DNA of 44,609 bases from an uncultured Desulfomicrobiaceae bacterium (lineage in GTDB: Bacteria > Desulfobacterota > Desulfovibrionia > Desulfovibrionales > Desulfomicrobiaceae), in assembly GCA_937989665.1 (NCBI GenBank), contig CALKRN010000012.1, positions 1 through 44,609 of the forward strand. The letters run 5' to 3'. The translations under genes and the position numbers were made by a program. Below the pieces are notes generated by a model. That model worked only from the letters and a program-made list of their open reading frames with translations, was not told the origin of the DNA and searched no databases. This document shows positions 7,627 through 19,444 of this stretch, in pieces; position 1 is the stretch's first letter; every line of letters starts with the position of its first letter.

Positions 7627-8498
7627 GCTGGTTCCTCCTGCGGCTTCGTCTTTCCAAAGAGATAGGCCACCCAGATACCCATCTCATAGAGCACGAGCAG
7701 CGGGGCGGCCATAAGCAGCTGCGACACCACATCGGGGGGGGTCAAGATAGCGGCCACAATAAAGATAATAAGGACGGCATATTTTTGCTTGTGCCGCAGC
7801 CACGGACCTGTGACGACCCCCAGCCGCGCGAGGAAGAAAATGACTAACGGCAATTCAAAAATAACTCCAAATGCGATGAGCATCTGGACCGCAAAGCTAA
7901 AGTATTCGCTCAACGAAGGCATGGGTTTGACGATATCCGTGGCATAACCGATAAAAAACTGAAAGCCATACGGAAAGACAATAAAATAGCCAAAACATGC
8001 CCCGACACAAAAAAATACTGCCGAGAGCAGCGCGATGGGGAGGAGATACTTGCGCTCGGACTCGTAGAGCCCTGGAGCGATAAAGAGCCACATTTGATAG
8101 AACACATACGGACTTGCCACAAAAAATCCCGCCAAGGCCGCGGTCTTCATATAGGTAAAAAAGGCCTCGGGGAGAGCGGTATAAATGAGTGTGCCGCCCG
8201 TGGGGAGCAGGACATCGAGCAGCGGCCGCATAAGGAGATGGAAGAGGTCCTCAGCAAAGGCGTAGCAGGCCAGGAACCCCACCCCGATGGCCATAAAGCT
8301 GCGAATAAGACGCAGCCGCAGCTCATTGAGGTGCTCGGTGAAGGTCATTTCCGCATGCGGATTGGGGCCCTCCTTTGTCCCAGGCGTGTCTTCTTCCTGA
8401 GAAGGGGGAGCGGATTCATCCGACGGCGCCACGGCATCCCTGCCTCCTGCGCCCATAGGAAGGTCTTCTTGGGCGGGTGCGCGTAGCTCCTCGCTCAT
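7623..8498 (-). CDS. tatC: TatC, Sec-independent twin-arginine translocase subunit
   Basis: A 291-residue polytopic membrane protein. An acidic, Pro/Ser-rich N-terminal extension of about 50 residues precedes the typical TatC entry motif [17 protein letters not shown]. Six hydrophobic segments follow, with the conserved [22 protein letters not shown] stretch and a [14 protein letters not shown] segment near helix 5. TatC recognises twin-arginine signal peptides and, with TatA/TatB, exports folded proteins such as metalloenzymes. The N-terminal extension is longer than in E. coli, but the reading frame and the ATGA overlap with tatB at 8495-8498 support the start. The C-terminus ends [10 protein letters not shown] and overlaps hisB. 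Confidence 0.97.
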   Translation of the reverse strand: MSEELRAPAQEDLPMGAGGRDAVAPSDESAPPSQEEDTPGTKEGPNPHAEMTFTEHLNELRLRLIRSFMAIGVGFLACYAFAEDLFHLLMRPLLDVLLPTGGTLIYTALPEAFFTYMKTAALAGFFVASPYVFYQMWLFIAPGLYESERKYLLPIALLSAVFFCVGACFGYFIVFPYGFQFFIGYATDIVKPMPSLSEYFSFAVQMLIAFGVIFELPLVIFFLARLGVVTGPWLRHKQKYAVLIIFIVAAILTPPDVVSQLLMAAPLLVLYEMGIWVAYLFGKTKPQEEPA

Positions 8499-8803
8499 GC
8501 CTTCCCCTCCTTGATTTCAGCAGAGCTCGTCCCCTCGGCACTCCCCGATGGGGCTGCGCTCTCCCCTTCGGGTGCTGTCTTTTTTGTCTCAAAAAGCTCC
8601 TTGCGGGCAGCCTCCGCCTTGGCCTTTTGTTCGGCAGCCTCAGCCTCCATTTCAATGGTGCGCTTGACGTCAGTGGTAACGCGCCGAAACTCGCCTAACG
8701 CCCTACCCAAAGACTTGGCCACATCCGGCAACTTGGACGGGCCGAGCACAATGAGGGCCACAACAAGGATGAGCAACAGCTCGGTGGAGCCAATACCAAA
8801 CAT
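8495..8803 (-). CDS. tatB: TatB/TatA-type twin-arginine translocase protein
   Basis: A 102-residue protein with a short N-terminal helix (MFGIGSTELLLILVVALIVLGPSKLPDVAKSLG), the FG-hinge and Pro characteristic of TatA/TatB, an amphipathic helix (LGEFRRVTTDVKRTIE) and a charged, low-complexity tail. Glu near position 8 and the length favour TatB, but a dual TatA/TatB role cannot be excluded because no second copy lies in the window. The ATG at 8803 is preceded by GGGAGGTCGGT; the upstream guaA stop codon TAG overlaps this ribosome binding site, so tatB follows guaA closely. An upstream extension of 40 residues in the same frame runs through guaA in the wrong frame and is rejected. Confidence 0.93.
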   Translation of the reverse strand: MFGIGSTELLLILVVALIVLGPSKLPDVAKSLGRALGEFRRVTTDVKRTIEMEAEAAEQKAKAEAARKELFETKKTAPEGESAAPSGSAEGTSSAEIKEGKA

Positions 8804-8813
8804 ACCGACCTCC

Positions 8814-10355
8814 CTATTCCCATTCGATGGTGCTCGGGGGTTTGGAGGAGATGTCATACACAACGCGATTGACGCCCTGCACCTCGTTAATGATGCGGGT
8901 GGAGATGCGCGCCAAGATTTCACTGGGCAGGCGTGTCCAATCTGCTGTCATGGCGTCGAGGGAATCCACCACCCGCACGGCCACGACATGCTCATAAGTG
9001 CGCTCATCGCCCATGACCCCCACGGTCTTAAGGGGAAGAAGGACGGCAAAGCCCTGCCATACTTTGGTGTACCAGCCTGCGGCGGAGAGCTCGTGCTGGA
9101 CGATGCGATCTGCTTGGCGGAGGATCTCCAAACGCTCTCGCGTCACCTCGCCAATGATGCGGATGGCCAGACCTGGCCCAGGGAAGGGATGCCGCCAGAT
9201 AAGCGCATCGGGCAAGCCAAGCTCCTGGGCCACTTTGCGTACCTCGTCTTTGAAGAGTTCGCGCAAAGGCTCCACGAGCTCCAAAGCCATAGTTTCGGGC
9301 AGGCCGCCAACGTTATGGTGGCTCTTGATGACTGCGGAAGGCCCTTTGAAACTGACAGACTCGATAACATCCGGATAAAGCGTCCCTTGAGCAAGAAAAC
9401 GTACGCCATCGATTCTGCGCGCCTCGGCCTCGAAGACCTCGATAAACGTGTGGCCGATGATCTTTCGCTTCTGTTCGGGGTCCTCCACCCCGGCAAGGCG
9501 GGAGAGGAAGACCTCCTGTGCCTGAATGCAGTGGAGATTAAGGTCAAAGTGCCGCTGGAGATAACCAATGACCTCCTCACGTTCTCCTGCCCGCAGCAGG
9601 CCATTATCCACAAAGATACAATGGAGACGCTTGCCGATGGCCCGCGACAAAAGCACCGCGGCCACCGTGGAATCGATGCCGCCGGAGAGGCCACACACGA
9701 CCTGGGCATCGCCGATACGCTCCCGCGCCTGACGTATCGTCTCCTCCACAAACGAGGCCATGGACCAGGTGGGGGCAAGATGGGCGACCTCAAAGAGAAA
9801 ATTGCGCAGCATATCCACACCCCGCTCGGTGTGGGCCACCTCGGGATGGAACTGCACCGCATAGAGGCCTCGCTGTGGACAGGCCATGGCCGCAATCGCC
9901 ACCGCCGGGGTACTGGCGGTGGCCACAAAGCCCGGCGGGGTGTGGAGCACGGTATCGCCATGGGACATCCACACCGTCAGACGGGGCTCGTCAATGCCCT
10001 GCCACAAGGGGATTGGCGCGGCTATGGTGAGTTCGGTGCGCCCATATTCCCGGTCCGTGGACGGTTCGACAGCTCCGCCCAAGAGTTTGGCCATAAGCTG
10101 CATACCATAGCAGATGCCAAGTACCGGCACGCCCAGGGCAAACACCATGGGGTCAATGGTGGGGGCATGGGGGACATTCACCGACGCTGGTCCACCAGAA
10201 AGGATGATGGCTGCCGGACGCATCGCTGCCAAGACCGGCACGGGCGTGGTGCAAGGGTGGATCTCGGAATAGACCCCGAGCTCCCGCACCCGGCGGGCAA
10301 TGAGCTGGGTGTACTGAGAACCAAAGTCAACGATAAGGACCTTGTGCTGCTCCAT
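8814..10355 (-). CDS. guaA: GuaA, GMP synthase (glutamine-hydrolysing)
   Basis: A 513-residue two-domain enzyme that aminates XMP to GMP. The class I glutamine amidotransferase domain has Cys82 in GICYGMQ and the His170/Glu172 pair in FHPEV. The ATP-pyrophosphatase domain begins with the P-loop SGGIDST (224-230), and the C-terminal dimerisation domain ends [17 protein letters not shown] as in bacterial GuaA. It lies 12 bp after the guaB stop. The two genes form the last two steps of guanine nucleotide synthesis and are probably co-transcribed. Confidence 0.99.
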   Translation of the reverse strand: MEQHKVLIVDFGSQYTQLIARRVRELGVYSEIHPCTTPVPVLAAMRPAAIILSGGPASVNVPHAPTIDPMVFALGVPVLGICYGMQLMAKLLGGAVEPSTDREYGRTELTIAAPIPLWQGIDEPRLTVWMSHGDTVLHTPPGFVATASTPAVAIAAMACPQRGLYAVQFHPEVAHTERGVDMLRNFLFEVAHLAPTWSMASFVEETIRQARERIGDAQVVCGLSGGIDSTVAAVLLSRAIGKRLHCIFVDNGLLRAGEREEVIGYLQRHFDLNLHCIQAQEVFLSRLAGVEDPEQKRKIIGHTFIEVFEAEARRIDGVRFLAQGTLYPDVIESVSFKGPSAVIKSHHNVGGLPETMALELVEPLRELFKDEVRKVAQELGLPDALIWRHPFPGPGLAIRIIGEVTRERLEILRQADRIVQHELSAAGWYTKVWQGFAVLLPLKTVGVMGDERTYEHVVAVRVVDSLDAMTADWTRLPSEILARISTRIINEVQGVNRVVYDISSKPPSTIEWE

Positions 10356-10367
10356 GTCCGCGCTCCG

Positions 10368-12541
<2,174 letters not shown>

Positions 12542-12549
<8 letters not shown>

Positions 12550-13330
12550 GGTCCACCTCTCCAAGATAGGCCTTGATGACCCGAGGGTCGCGGCGCACTT
12601 CCTGTGGCGTCCCTTCCGCAATGAGACAGCCATATTCCATGACGTAAATGCGCTCGGAAAGGCTCATGACCATGCTCATGTCGTGCTCGATGAGTAAGAT
12701 CGCAAGGCCAAACTGATCTCGAATGCGCACCACCAAATCCTTCAACGCCGCCGTCTCTTGGGGGTTCATACCTGCCGCTGGCTCGTCTAGGAGCAACAGG
12801 CGTGGCTCCGTGGCCAGGGCGCGGGCAATTTCGAGGCGGCGCTGCTGGCCATAGGGGAGGTTGGCCGCAAGCTCGTTATACCACGGATGCAGGCCCAAAG
12901 CCCTAAGCAAGGCGTAGCTGCGCCTCACAATCTCAGCCTCTTCCTGGCGTACCCACCGTGGTCGAAAGATGGCACCGAAAATACCGGCGCGGGTACGGCA
13001 GTGGCGGGCGACCATGACGTTTTCAAGGACACTCATGTTGCGAAAAAGCCGGATATTCTGAAACGTGCGGGCCATGCCGAGGGCAGTGACAGCGTTCGGC
13101 TTCATGCCATTGAGCCGCACCGGCGTCCCTCCCCGGGGGGTAAAGTACACCTCCCCCTCGCTGGGGGTGTAAATACTCGTGACACAATTGAAAAACGTCG
13201 TCTTGCCCGCCCCATTGGGGCCAATGATCGCCACGATCTCCCCTTCGCGCACCGTCACGCTGACATCGCTCAGCGCTCGCAAACCACCGAAATTCATGGA
13301 TACGGAACGGACATCCAATACCGCTTCCAT
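12542..13330 (-). CDS. livG: LivG, branched-chain amino acid ABC transporter ATP-binding protein
   Basis: A 262-residue ATPase with Walker A GPNGAGKTT, the LivG-type segment ARTFQNIRLFRNMSVLENV, a signature replaced by LPYGQQRRLEIARAL (usual for LivG) and Walker B LLLLDEPAAGMNP. It pairs with LivF. livM ends at 13331, so the livM stop is immediately followed by the livG ATG. The C-terminus ends AYLGE, as in typical members. Confidence 0.96.
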
Positions 13331-14545
13331 CTACCGCCCCCCTTCTTCACGTTCCGCGTCTTCCACAGGATACTGCCGGCTCCGTGCCGGGATCATCCCT
13401 TGGGGGCGGAACACCATCATCAGGACCATGGCCACGGCAAAAAGGATCATCCGGTATTCAGAGAAGGCGCGGAGATACTCCGGCAGCAACACCAAAAAGG
13501 CAGCGCCCAAGATGACCCCCCAGTTGGAGCCCATGCCTCCGAGGACCACAATGGACAGGATGATGGCCGACTCAAAAAAGGTGAAGCTCGCGGGATTGAT
13601 GAACGTCGTCTTGGCGGCAAAGATGACACCGGCAAACCCAGCCCAGGCTGTGCCCAAACCAAAGGCCATGAGTTTGACGCCAACGCGGTCAATGCCCATG
13701 GCCTGGCAGGCCACCTCATCTTCGCGCAGGGCCTGAAGGGCTCGACCGACGCGGGAGTCTTTGAGGCGCTCCGCCACAACCAAGGTCAGCAGGGTCATGG
13801 CAAGGACGATGTAGTAAATATAGATATTCGTGCCCGCCACGGAGAGCTCTTGGCCGAACAAGCCGGGACGATCGATATTGGAAATCCCAGAAGGCCCGCC
13901 GGTAAACGAGCTCCAGTTCTCCAAAACAAGGCGAACGATCTCGCCAAAACCCAAGGTTACGATGGCCAGGTAGTCGCCGCGCAGCCGCAACACCGGAAAG
14001 GCAAGCAGGACTCCCGCCACGGCAGCGAGCGCCCCACCCAGCGGCAACACGGCCCAAAACCCCCAGCCGAGGTAGTGGTTGAGCAAGGCGTAGGCATAAG
14101 CGCCAATGGCATAGAACGCCGCATAGCCCAAAAAGAGGAGCCCGGCCACACCCACCACGATGTTGAGACCCACCCCAAGGATGACGTAGAGCAAAAAGGA
14201 GATAAAAATATTCGTCTGGTACGTGGACACCAGCCACGGCACGACCACCAGGCCTGCCACCACGCCTCCCCCAACGCTCCAGCGCAGGGTTCGGTTATCC
14301 CAGATGCTCCTTTGACGGAAGGAAGATTGGCCCGCGGCAGAGACCATCACCATTTCCCGCCGCGCTAGTGCCCAACGCCACAGCGCAGAGAGAACAAAGG
14401 CCCCGATGCCGACGAGGGCAAGATTTCTCCATCGCCATTGGATGATATTTTCTACCGGATTGAAACGAACCCCCACCAAGGGGAAGGTGAGGAGCATAAA
14501 CCAAAGGCTCACGCCAAAAGATTTCAAGAGTTCTCGTGCTACCAT
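13331..14545 (-). CDS. livM: LivM, branched-chain amino acid ABC transporter permease
   Basis: A 404-residue inner-membrane permease. The first ~100 residues form extra hydrophobic segments and a loop as in E. coli-type LivM, and the core contains LGYAAFYAIGAYAYALLNHY, LAIVTLGFGEIVRLVLENW and GPSGISNIDRPGLFG, all hallmarks of this permease family. It forms the membrane channel with LivH. The ATG at 14545 has no strong ribosome binding site but lies two bases after the livH stop, so translation is probably coupled. Confidence 0.96.
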   Translation of the reverse strand: MVARELLKSFGVSLWFMLLTFPLVGVRFNPVENIIQWRWRNLALVGIGAFVLSALWRWALARREMVMVSAAGQSSFRQRSIWDNRTLRWSVGGGVVAGLVVVPWLVSTYQTNIFISFLLYVILGVGLNIVVGVAGLLFLGYAAFYAIGAYAYALLNHYLGWGFWAVLPLGGALAAVAGVLLAFPVLRLRGDYLAIVTLGFGEIVRLVLENWSSFTGGPSGISNIDRPGLFGQELSVAGTNIYIYYIVLAMTLLTLVVAERLKDSRVGRALQALREDEVACQAMGIDRVGVKLMAFGLGTAWAGFAGVIFAAKTTFINPASFTFFESAIILSIVVLGGMGSNWGVILGAAFLVLLPEYLRAFSEYRMILFAVAMVLMMVFRPQGMIPARSRQYPVEDAEREEGGR

Positions 14546-14547
14546 AA

Positions 14548-15456
14548 TTAAACTTTTTCCACTTTAGCCTTGCCCATAATGCCAGACGGCCGGAAGATGA
14601 GGAAGATGACGAGCAGCGAAAAGGCAAAGACGTCTTCATAATCACTGGAAATGTATCCTGCCCCAAAACTTTCCGCCAAACCGAGAAACAGGCCACCGAG
14701 CATCGCTCCTGGAAGTGAACCGATGCCCCCCAGCACGGCAGCCGTAAATGCCTTGATGCCGGCAATAAAGCCGATGGCGAAGTTCACCATGCCCACGTGA
14801 GAAGCGATGAGCACCCCACCGACTGCGGCCAGCGCAGAACCGATGATGAAGGTCACGGAGATGATGCGATCCGCATCGACCCCCAGCAACAGGGCCATTT
14901 TCCGGTTTTGGGCAGTGGCACGCATGGCTTTGCCTATTTTCGTATATTTGATGAACACCGTCAGCCCCGCCATGAGCACGGCACTGACGACGACGATGAG
15001 AAAATCCGAAGATCCAAAAATATGGGCAATGGGTTCCAGGAAGGCAAACTCAGGAATGAGCGAAGGGAAAGGGACAAAATCCGAAGTCTGCACCAAGATC
15101 ACATAATTCTGAAGAAAAAGGGACATGCCAATTGCCGAAATGAGCGGGGAGAGCCGCCCTGCCTGACGCAACGGCTTGTAAGCGATTTTTTCAATGGTGT
15201 AGCCATAACCGGCGCAATAGAGCATGGCCACCAGGGCAGCGAGTACCAGGATCGCGGGCAAGGGGAAGCCCATAGTCCCGAGAATCCCGGCCACAATGAG
15301 CCCGGTGAACGCGCCAATCATGTAGACCTCGCCGTGGGCGAAATTGATGAGCTCAATAATGCCATAGACCATCGTATATCCAATGGCGATGAGGGCATAA
15401 ATGGAGCCGCGGGTCAACCCGCTCAACGTCAGTTCAAAAAAATACTGCAGATCCAT
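14548..15456 (-). CDS. livH: LivH, branched-chain amino acid ABC transporter permease
   Basis: A 302-residue permease beginning MDLQYFFELTLSGLTRGSIY, with ALIAIGYTMVYGIIELINFAHGE, the most conserved part of LivH, at about residues 21-43, and GGIGSLPGAMLGGLFLGLAE near the C-terminus. About eight membrane segments can be seen. It is separated from livJ by an 87-bp gap that holds a strong hairpin with a T-rich tail, which would let livJ be made in excess over the membrane parts. Confidence 0.96.
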   Translation of the reverse strand: MDLQYFFELTLSGLTRGSIYALIAIGYTMVYGIIELINFAHGEVYMIGAFTGLIVAGILGTMGFPLPAILVLAALVAMLYCAGYGYTIEKIAYKPLRQAGRLSPLISAIGMSLFLQNYVILVQTSDFVPFPSLIPEFAFLEPIAHIFGSSDFLIVVVSAVLMAGLTVFIKYTKIGKAMRATAQNRKMALLLGVDADRIISVTFIIGSALAAVGGVLIASHVGMVNFAIGFIAGIKAFTAAVLGGIGSLPGAMLGGLFLGLAESFGAGYISSDYEDVFAFSLLVIFLIFRPSGIMGKAKVEKV

Positions 15457-15505
15457 GGGTCGGTTTCCTGAAAGCGAAACATACGGATGCCCAGTGGATA
15501 TGGGC

Positions 15506-15534
15506 AAAAGAGAGGGGCGGGAGTACCCCGCCCC
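15506..15534 (-). terminator. Intrinsic terminator/attenuator between livJ and livH
   Basis: On the minus strand GGGGCGGG (15534-15527), a 5-base loop and CCCGCCCC (15521-15514) form a perfect 8-bp GC stem followed by TCTCTTTT. It begins ten bases after the livJ stop and 50 bp before livH, a place where partial termination would raise the binding-protein to permease ratio. Confidence 0.8.
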
Positions 15535-15543
15535 CGGCAATAC

Positions 15544-16653
15544 CTACTTGATTTCGACGTACTTGCCGTTTTGGACTTGGTACATGGAGAAGCCAACGCC
15601 TTCGGCATCACCACGGGCATCGAACTTGATTTTCCCAACGGGAGTGTCCACAAGGTCTGTGCGCATCACCTTTGCCATGGCGTCAAAATCCAGGCCACCC
15701 GCCTTGCTCACCGCATTGACCGCCACCAACATGGCCGCATAGGCCGAGTCGAAGAAGGCACCGGGGTCAGCGCCAAACATGGCCTTGTGGGCAGCAATCG
15801 CCTCTTTGTTGAGGGGCAAGTCCGAAACGTCTTTCGGTCCTGAGGCATAAACTCCCTCGGCATCCTTGCCCGCCACCTTGATGAAGGTGTCGTCCTTCAC
15901 GCCGTCATCGGAGATGAAGTGGATGTCCATCTTTTTCTTCTTGATCTGGGACACCAACTTGGAGGCCTCGGGGTGGTAACCACCAAACATCACCGTATCG
16001 GCACCTGCCTGGCGGATCTTCTGCACAACCGCCGAATAATCCACTGCCCCCGGGGTGATCCCCTCAAAAAGGACCACCCGGGCCTTGCCACTTGCCTCGA
16101 TGAACTTCTTGGCAAATTCCGCGTACCCCTTGCCGTAGTCGCCCTTGTCGTGCAGCACGGCAATCTTCTTCGCCCCAAGCTTCCCCAAGGCAAAATCTAC
16201 CCCGAGTTTGGCCTGGGCATCGTCCGAGGCAATCGTCCGGAAGAAGGTAGGGTACTGACCACTCTGGGTAAGGTCCGGATTGGTGGCTGAGGGGGAGATG
16301 ACCATGACTTTGGCTTCAGTGTAGATGGGCAAGGCCGCCTTCGTCGCCCCCGAACAAATATGACCAATGACTACCTTGGCGCCATCAGAAACGAGCTTCG
16401 TGGCAACGTTGGTGGCGAACTCCGGTTTGCATTGCTCATCTTGGACAAGGAGTTCAATTTGCTTGCCGCCAATGCCACCCTTGTCGTTGATCTGCTTGGC
16501 CACGATCTTGGCCGCATTCACCGTAGGCAAGCCATACGACGCCAAATCTCCGGTATGCGCCCCAGCCACACCAATCTTAATGGTGTCCGCAGAGGCAGCT
16601 CCGGCCAGCGCCAGGCACACCGCGATGGCAAAACTCGAAATCTTCCCTTTCAT
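15544..16653 (-). CDS. livJ: LivJ/LivK-type branched-chain amino acid binding protein
   Basis: A 369-residue periplasmic binding protein with an Sec signal peptide (KGKISSFAIAVCLALAG, cleavage after ASA before DTIKIG). The mature part starts IKIGVAGAHTGDLASYG and contains NDKGGIGGKQIELLVQDEQC and VISPSATNPDLTQ, typical of type I Leu/Ile/Val-binding proteins. It captures substrate for LivHMGF. The ATG at 16653 was preferred over the GTG one codon upstream, because GGAGG lies six bases before the ATG. An 81-bp gap separates it from the upstream TPR gene, and no convincing promoter was found there. Confidence 0.96.
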   Translation of the reverse strand: MKGKISSFAIAVCLALAGAASADTIKIGVAGAHTGDLASYGLPTVNAAKIVAKQINDKGGIGGKQIELLVQDEQCKPEFATNVATKLVSDGAKVVIGHICSGATKAALPIYTEAKVMVISPSATNPDLTQSGQYPTFFRTIASDDAQAKLGVDFALGKLGAKKIAVLHDKGDYGKGYAEFAKKFIEASGKARVVLFEGITPGAVDYSAVVQKIRQAGADTVMFGGYHPEASKLVSQIKKKKMDIHFISDDGVKDDTFIKVAGKDAEGVYASGPKDVSDLPLNKEAIAAHKAMFGADPGAFFDSAYAAMLVAVNAVSKAGGLDFDAMAKVMRTDLVDTPVGKIKFDARGDAEGVGFSMYQVQNGKYVEIK

Positions 16654-16734
16654 CACGCACCTCCGTGGCGTAGGTTATGAATTCTGCCCCGTACGAGAGC
16701 AGGAATACAACTTCGTAATCAAAAACAACTACCA

Positions 16735-17307
16735 TCAGCGGCTTTGTGGTGTCAAAACGTTTTCCGTTCCCAAGGCCGCGAGGTCCTCGCGCGCCTGGGC
16801 AGCCAAACGCGCATCACTCCCCGCCACGACAGCTTCAAAATGCCGCCGCGCCGTGTCCGTAGCATTGAGATAGTACGCATGGAGCACCCCTAAATTGTAG
16901 TGGGCATGGGGATTATCCGCCTCCACCGCCAGCATGCGGGAAAAGACCTCCACAGCCTCCGGATAGCGCCCCAGTTGGAACAGGCACACGCCCTTTTGGT
17001 TGAGGGCCTCCAAATTCTGGGGCTGCTTGGCGAGGACCATGTCCCAAAAACCCATGGAACGCTCCCAGGCCTCCATGCGCATAAAGAGGATTCCCAGCTG
17101 CCGCATGGCGTCGAGGTCTTCGGGATTGGCCTGCAAACGCTGCATGAGGGCCGAAACCTCAGCCATACTCCCCATCCCCTCGGACATAGCCGCCCGCTGC
17201 TCCTGGACGACAATGGAGGGATGCTCCACGCGGTACGCCAGGGCGGCCAAACCCACGAGGGCAGCCATGGCCAGGGCAAAATACGCCCCACACTCTCTCC
17301 CGCTCAT
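16735..17307 (-). CDS. Membrane-anchored TPR protein at the end of the ccm cluster (CcmI/NrfG-like)
   Basis: A 190-residue protein with one N-terminal membrane helix (FALAMAALVGLAALAYRV) and then about three tetratricopeptide repeats (for example ALNQKGVCLFQLGRYPEAVEVFSRML and AHYNLGVLHAYYL). The helix would place the TPR part in the periplasm. In Ccm systems the TPR subunit CcmI or NrfG holds apocytochrome for haem ligation. Its position directly after ccmD, with a start overlapping the ccmD stop, supports such a role, but the sequence does not prove it. No CcmH or CcmG accompanies it. Confidence 0.85.
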   Translation of the reverse strand: MSGRECGAYFALAMAALVGLAALAYRVEHPSIVVQEQRAAMSEGMGSMAEVSALMQRLQANPEDLDAMRQLGILFMRMEAWERSMGFWDMVLAKQPQNLEALNQKGVCLFQLGRYPEAVEVFSRMLAVEADNPHAHYNLGVLHAYYLNATDTARRHFEAVVAGSDARLAAQAREDLAALGTENVLTPQSR

Positions 17308-17426
17308 GATTGGCGCTCCAGACGTTCAAGACGCCGTTCGAGCCGAGCAATACCCACAGCAATCCACACCACATAGGCTGCCAACGCCATCCAAACAGCA
17401 GCGTGCGCTCCCATGACATATTCCAT
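17304..17426 (-). CDS. ccmD: CcmD, small haem exporter subunit
   Basis: A 40-residue protein: a short N-terminal part MEYVMGAHAAVWMALAAYVV, one membrane helix, and a basic/acidic tail (RLERRLERLERQS) as in CcmD. CcmD stabilises the CcmABC complex that loads haem on CcmE. An ATG at 17432 gives two more residues, but the AGGAGG is only two bases before it and eight before the ATG at 17426, so the latter was chosen. The stop overlaps the TPR gene start (17304-17307). Confidence 0.85.
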   Translation of the reverse strand: MEYVMGAHAAVWMALAAYVVWIAVGIARLERRLERLERQS

Positions 17427-17456
17427 CGTCATATCCTCCTTCGTGAAGGGCTCTCT

Positions 17457-18140
17457 CTATATCCGCGACTCCTCTCGCAGCAATTGCTGGAGCGCCAGCT
17501 GCGAGACTCTACCTTGAAGGTCCACCGCGCGCCACCGCAGGAGCACAATTGCGGCCACCATCAGGCCGATGGCCACACCATACACCCCAAGCGCCACCCA
17601 CATCTCAGGCTCCATCCCCCCACCCTGTCCCAAAACCACCGGGTGGATGGAACGCCACAGCCGCGCCGACAAAAACACCAACGGGACGTCCACAAAAGCC
17701 ACAATACCCACCACCGCACACACCACCGGCCCTCGCGCTCCGAAGTCCGCAGCCCGCAGGGCCAAATAGCCGGCGTACACAAACCACAGCACGAGGGTGG
17801 TCGTCAGGCGCGGATCCCAAGTCCACCAGGTATTCCACGCTGCCTTGCCCCAGAGTGCCCCGGTCACCAAGGCAAGCCCGGCCAAAAGGACCCCGACCTC
17901 GGCAAGGACCCCGGCCACGGCATGACTTCGAAGACTTTTTCGCCACAACACCCCAATACTGGCCACAAAGACCCCGAAAAAGCACACAAAGGCCCACCAC
18001 GCCAAGGGGACGTGGAGATAAAAGATCTTCTGCACCACGCCCATGACCACTTCCATCGGGGCGTAGACCCACACAAACCATTGGGCCACCGCCAGAGTAG
18101 TGCCCGCGGCCACTGCCAGCACAAGATTCCACCGAGCCAT
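17457..18140 (-). CDS. ccmC: CcmC, haem-handling membrane protein
   Basis: A 227-residue protein with six hydrophobic segments and the tryptophan-rich haem-binding motif WNTWWTWDPRLT in a periplasmic loop, preceded by ALWGKAA, and flanked by candidate His ligands (FYLHVPLAWW; SIHPVVLG). CcmC is needed to attach haem to CcmE. It is the fifth gene of the cluster, starting immediately after the ccmB stop. The C-terminus is followed by a 30-bp gap to ccmD. Confidence 0.96.
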   Translation of the reverse strand: MARWNLVLAVAAGTTLAVAQWFVWVYAPMEVVMGVVQKIFYLHVPLAWWAFVCFFGVFVASIGVLWRKSLRSHAVAGVLAEVGVLLAGLALVTGALWGKAAWNTWWTWDPRLTTTLVLWFVYAGYLALRAADFGARGPVVCAVVGIVAFVDVPLVFLSARLWRSIHPVVLGQGGGMEPEMWVALGVYGVAIGLMVAAIVLLRWRAVDLQGRVSQLALQQLLREESRI

Positions 18141-18794
18141 TTACCGTCCTCGTAGCACAAAGGGAAACAAGACCACAGCTACCCCCACAAACACAGCATC
18201 AAAGGCCAAAGCAAGGCGCAACCAGTCGCCAACTCCAGCCTCCCCGCCAAGGATGATGGCTCCTCCACGGACCCCGGCCAAAAGAAGCGGCATCTGCAAA
18301 GGGAACACGATAATTGTGAGCATCGTGTCCCGCGCCCCCTGGCCAAGGGCTCCCAGGAGGGCCCCCAGGGCGGCCAGCCCCACATCCACGGCCACAAGCA
18401 GCGACACAAACCCCTCGTGGAACAACCCAGTCCCCAAAAACACTGCTGCTGCTGGCACGAACACCGCTTGGCACAGCAGAAGCAAAACAAGTCCCGTTAT
18501 GGCCTTGGCCAACCACAGCCCCTGCGGCGCCAACGGCGCCAACTGGAGGGCGGTGAGGACTCCATTTTCTTCTTCCAAGCGGAACAAGGCCCCGCTGTGG
18601 AGGATACTGGCAAACACCGAGGCCAGCCAAAAAATGGCCATGGCATCCTGCGGAGTAAAACGATCCCCAGGACCAGCAGACAAGCTAAAGCCAAAAACCA
18701 AGAGCAACCCCAAGAGCACCGGCTGGGCCACTCCCCCCCGGTGGGCGACCAGACGCATGTCCTTGGCGACTACAGCCCACACGGCCCTCAGCAT
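18141..18794 (-). CDS. ccmB: CcmB, ABC-type haem exporter permease
   Basis: A 217-residue membrane protein with six hydrophobic segments and the CcmB family stretch FWLASVFASILHSGALFRLEEENG, then LQLAPLAPQGLWLAKAITGL. With CcmA it forms the ABC module that releases holo-CcmE from CcmC. It overlaps ccmA by seven bases, and its stop directly abuts the ccmC start. Confidence 0.95.
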   Translation of the reverse strand: MLRAVWAVVAKDMRLVAHRGGVAQPVLLGLLLVFGFSLSAGPGDRFTPQDAMAIFWLASVFASILHSGALFRLEEENGVLTALQLAPLAPQGLWLAKAITGLVLLLLCQAVFVPAAAVFLGTGLFHEGFVSLLVAVDVGLAALGALLGALGQGARDTMLTIIVFPLQMPLLLAGVRGGAIILGGEAGVGDWLRLALAFDAVFVGVAVVLFPFVLRGR

Positions 18795-19444
18795 ACGGCC
18801 TCCGGGACAAAATCCGCTGCCGGGCCATGGAATTGGACACGGCCTGCACGCACGTGAAGGACTGCCGTGGCCAGAGGGAGATCCCGAGCCACGTCGTGGG
18901 AAACCCAGACAACCCCTGTGCCCTTGGCGGCCATGGCTGCGATTTCCCAGTGCAAAATGGCCACTGAAGCCATATCCAGCCCTGTGGAGGGTTCATCCAA
19001 AAAGACAAGCCGCGGGGCCAACGCAAGGACTCGGGCCAAGGCCAGACGCTGGGCCATACCGCGGGAGAAGGTCGCTGCAGGCTCCATGGCCACAGAGGCC
19101 AGGCCTACCCGCTCCAAAACAGCTTCCACCGCGGCATCTGCATCAGAGCGGCCATATAGTTTGGTCCAAAACCGCACATTTTCGAAGGCCGAAAGCGCTC
19201 CATAAATGGCAGTGCCATGGCCCAAGAAGGCCATGGCCCCTCCCTCCACAAAGCGCTCCACCTGCCCTTGCCAGGGCTCGCTAAGGCCAGCGAGCACCCC
19301 CAAAAGCGAGGATTTCCCCGCGCCATTCGGCCCGACCACAAGCAGGACCTCACCTGGGGCCAGCGTTACATCTACTTCGCGCAACACCGGACGTTGGCCA
19401 TAGGCGATAGTCACGCCGCGGGCTTCTAGCAGAACGTCGCTCAT
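18788..19444 (-). CDS. ccmA: CcmA, haem exporter ATP-binding protein
   Basis: A 218-residue ABC ATPase: Walker A GPNGAGKSS near residue 40, signature FSRGMAQRLALARVL (a typical CcmA variant) and Walker B LVFLDEPSTGLD. CcmA has no substrate domain and powers the CcmABCD complex. The ATG at 19444 overlaps the ccmF stop (ATGA, 19441-19444). An upstream in-frame extension would run into ccmF and has no homology. Confidence 0.96.
   Translation of the reverse strand: MSDVLLEARGVTIAYGQRPVLREVDVTLAPGEVLLVVGPNGAGKSSLLGVLAGLSEPWQGQVERFVEGGAMAFLGHGTAIYGALSAFENVRFWTKLYGRSDADAAVEAVLERVGLASVAMEPAATFSRGMAQRLALARVLALAPRLVFLDEPSTGLDMASVAILHWEIAAMAAKGTGVVWVSHDVARDLPLATAVLHVRAGRVQFHGPAADFVPEAVC

Noticed and set aside
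12887..14368. A 493-codon plus-strand frame opposite livG and livM
   Set aside because: Antisense shadow of conserved transporter genes; composition dominated by His, Gln and Lys without a fold signature.
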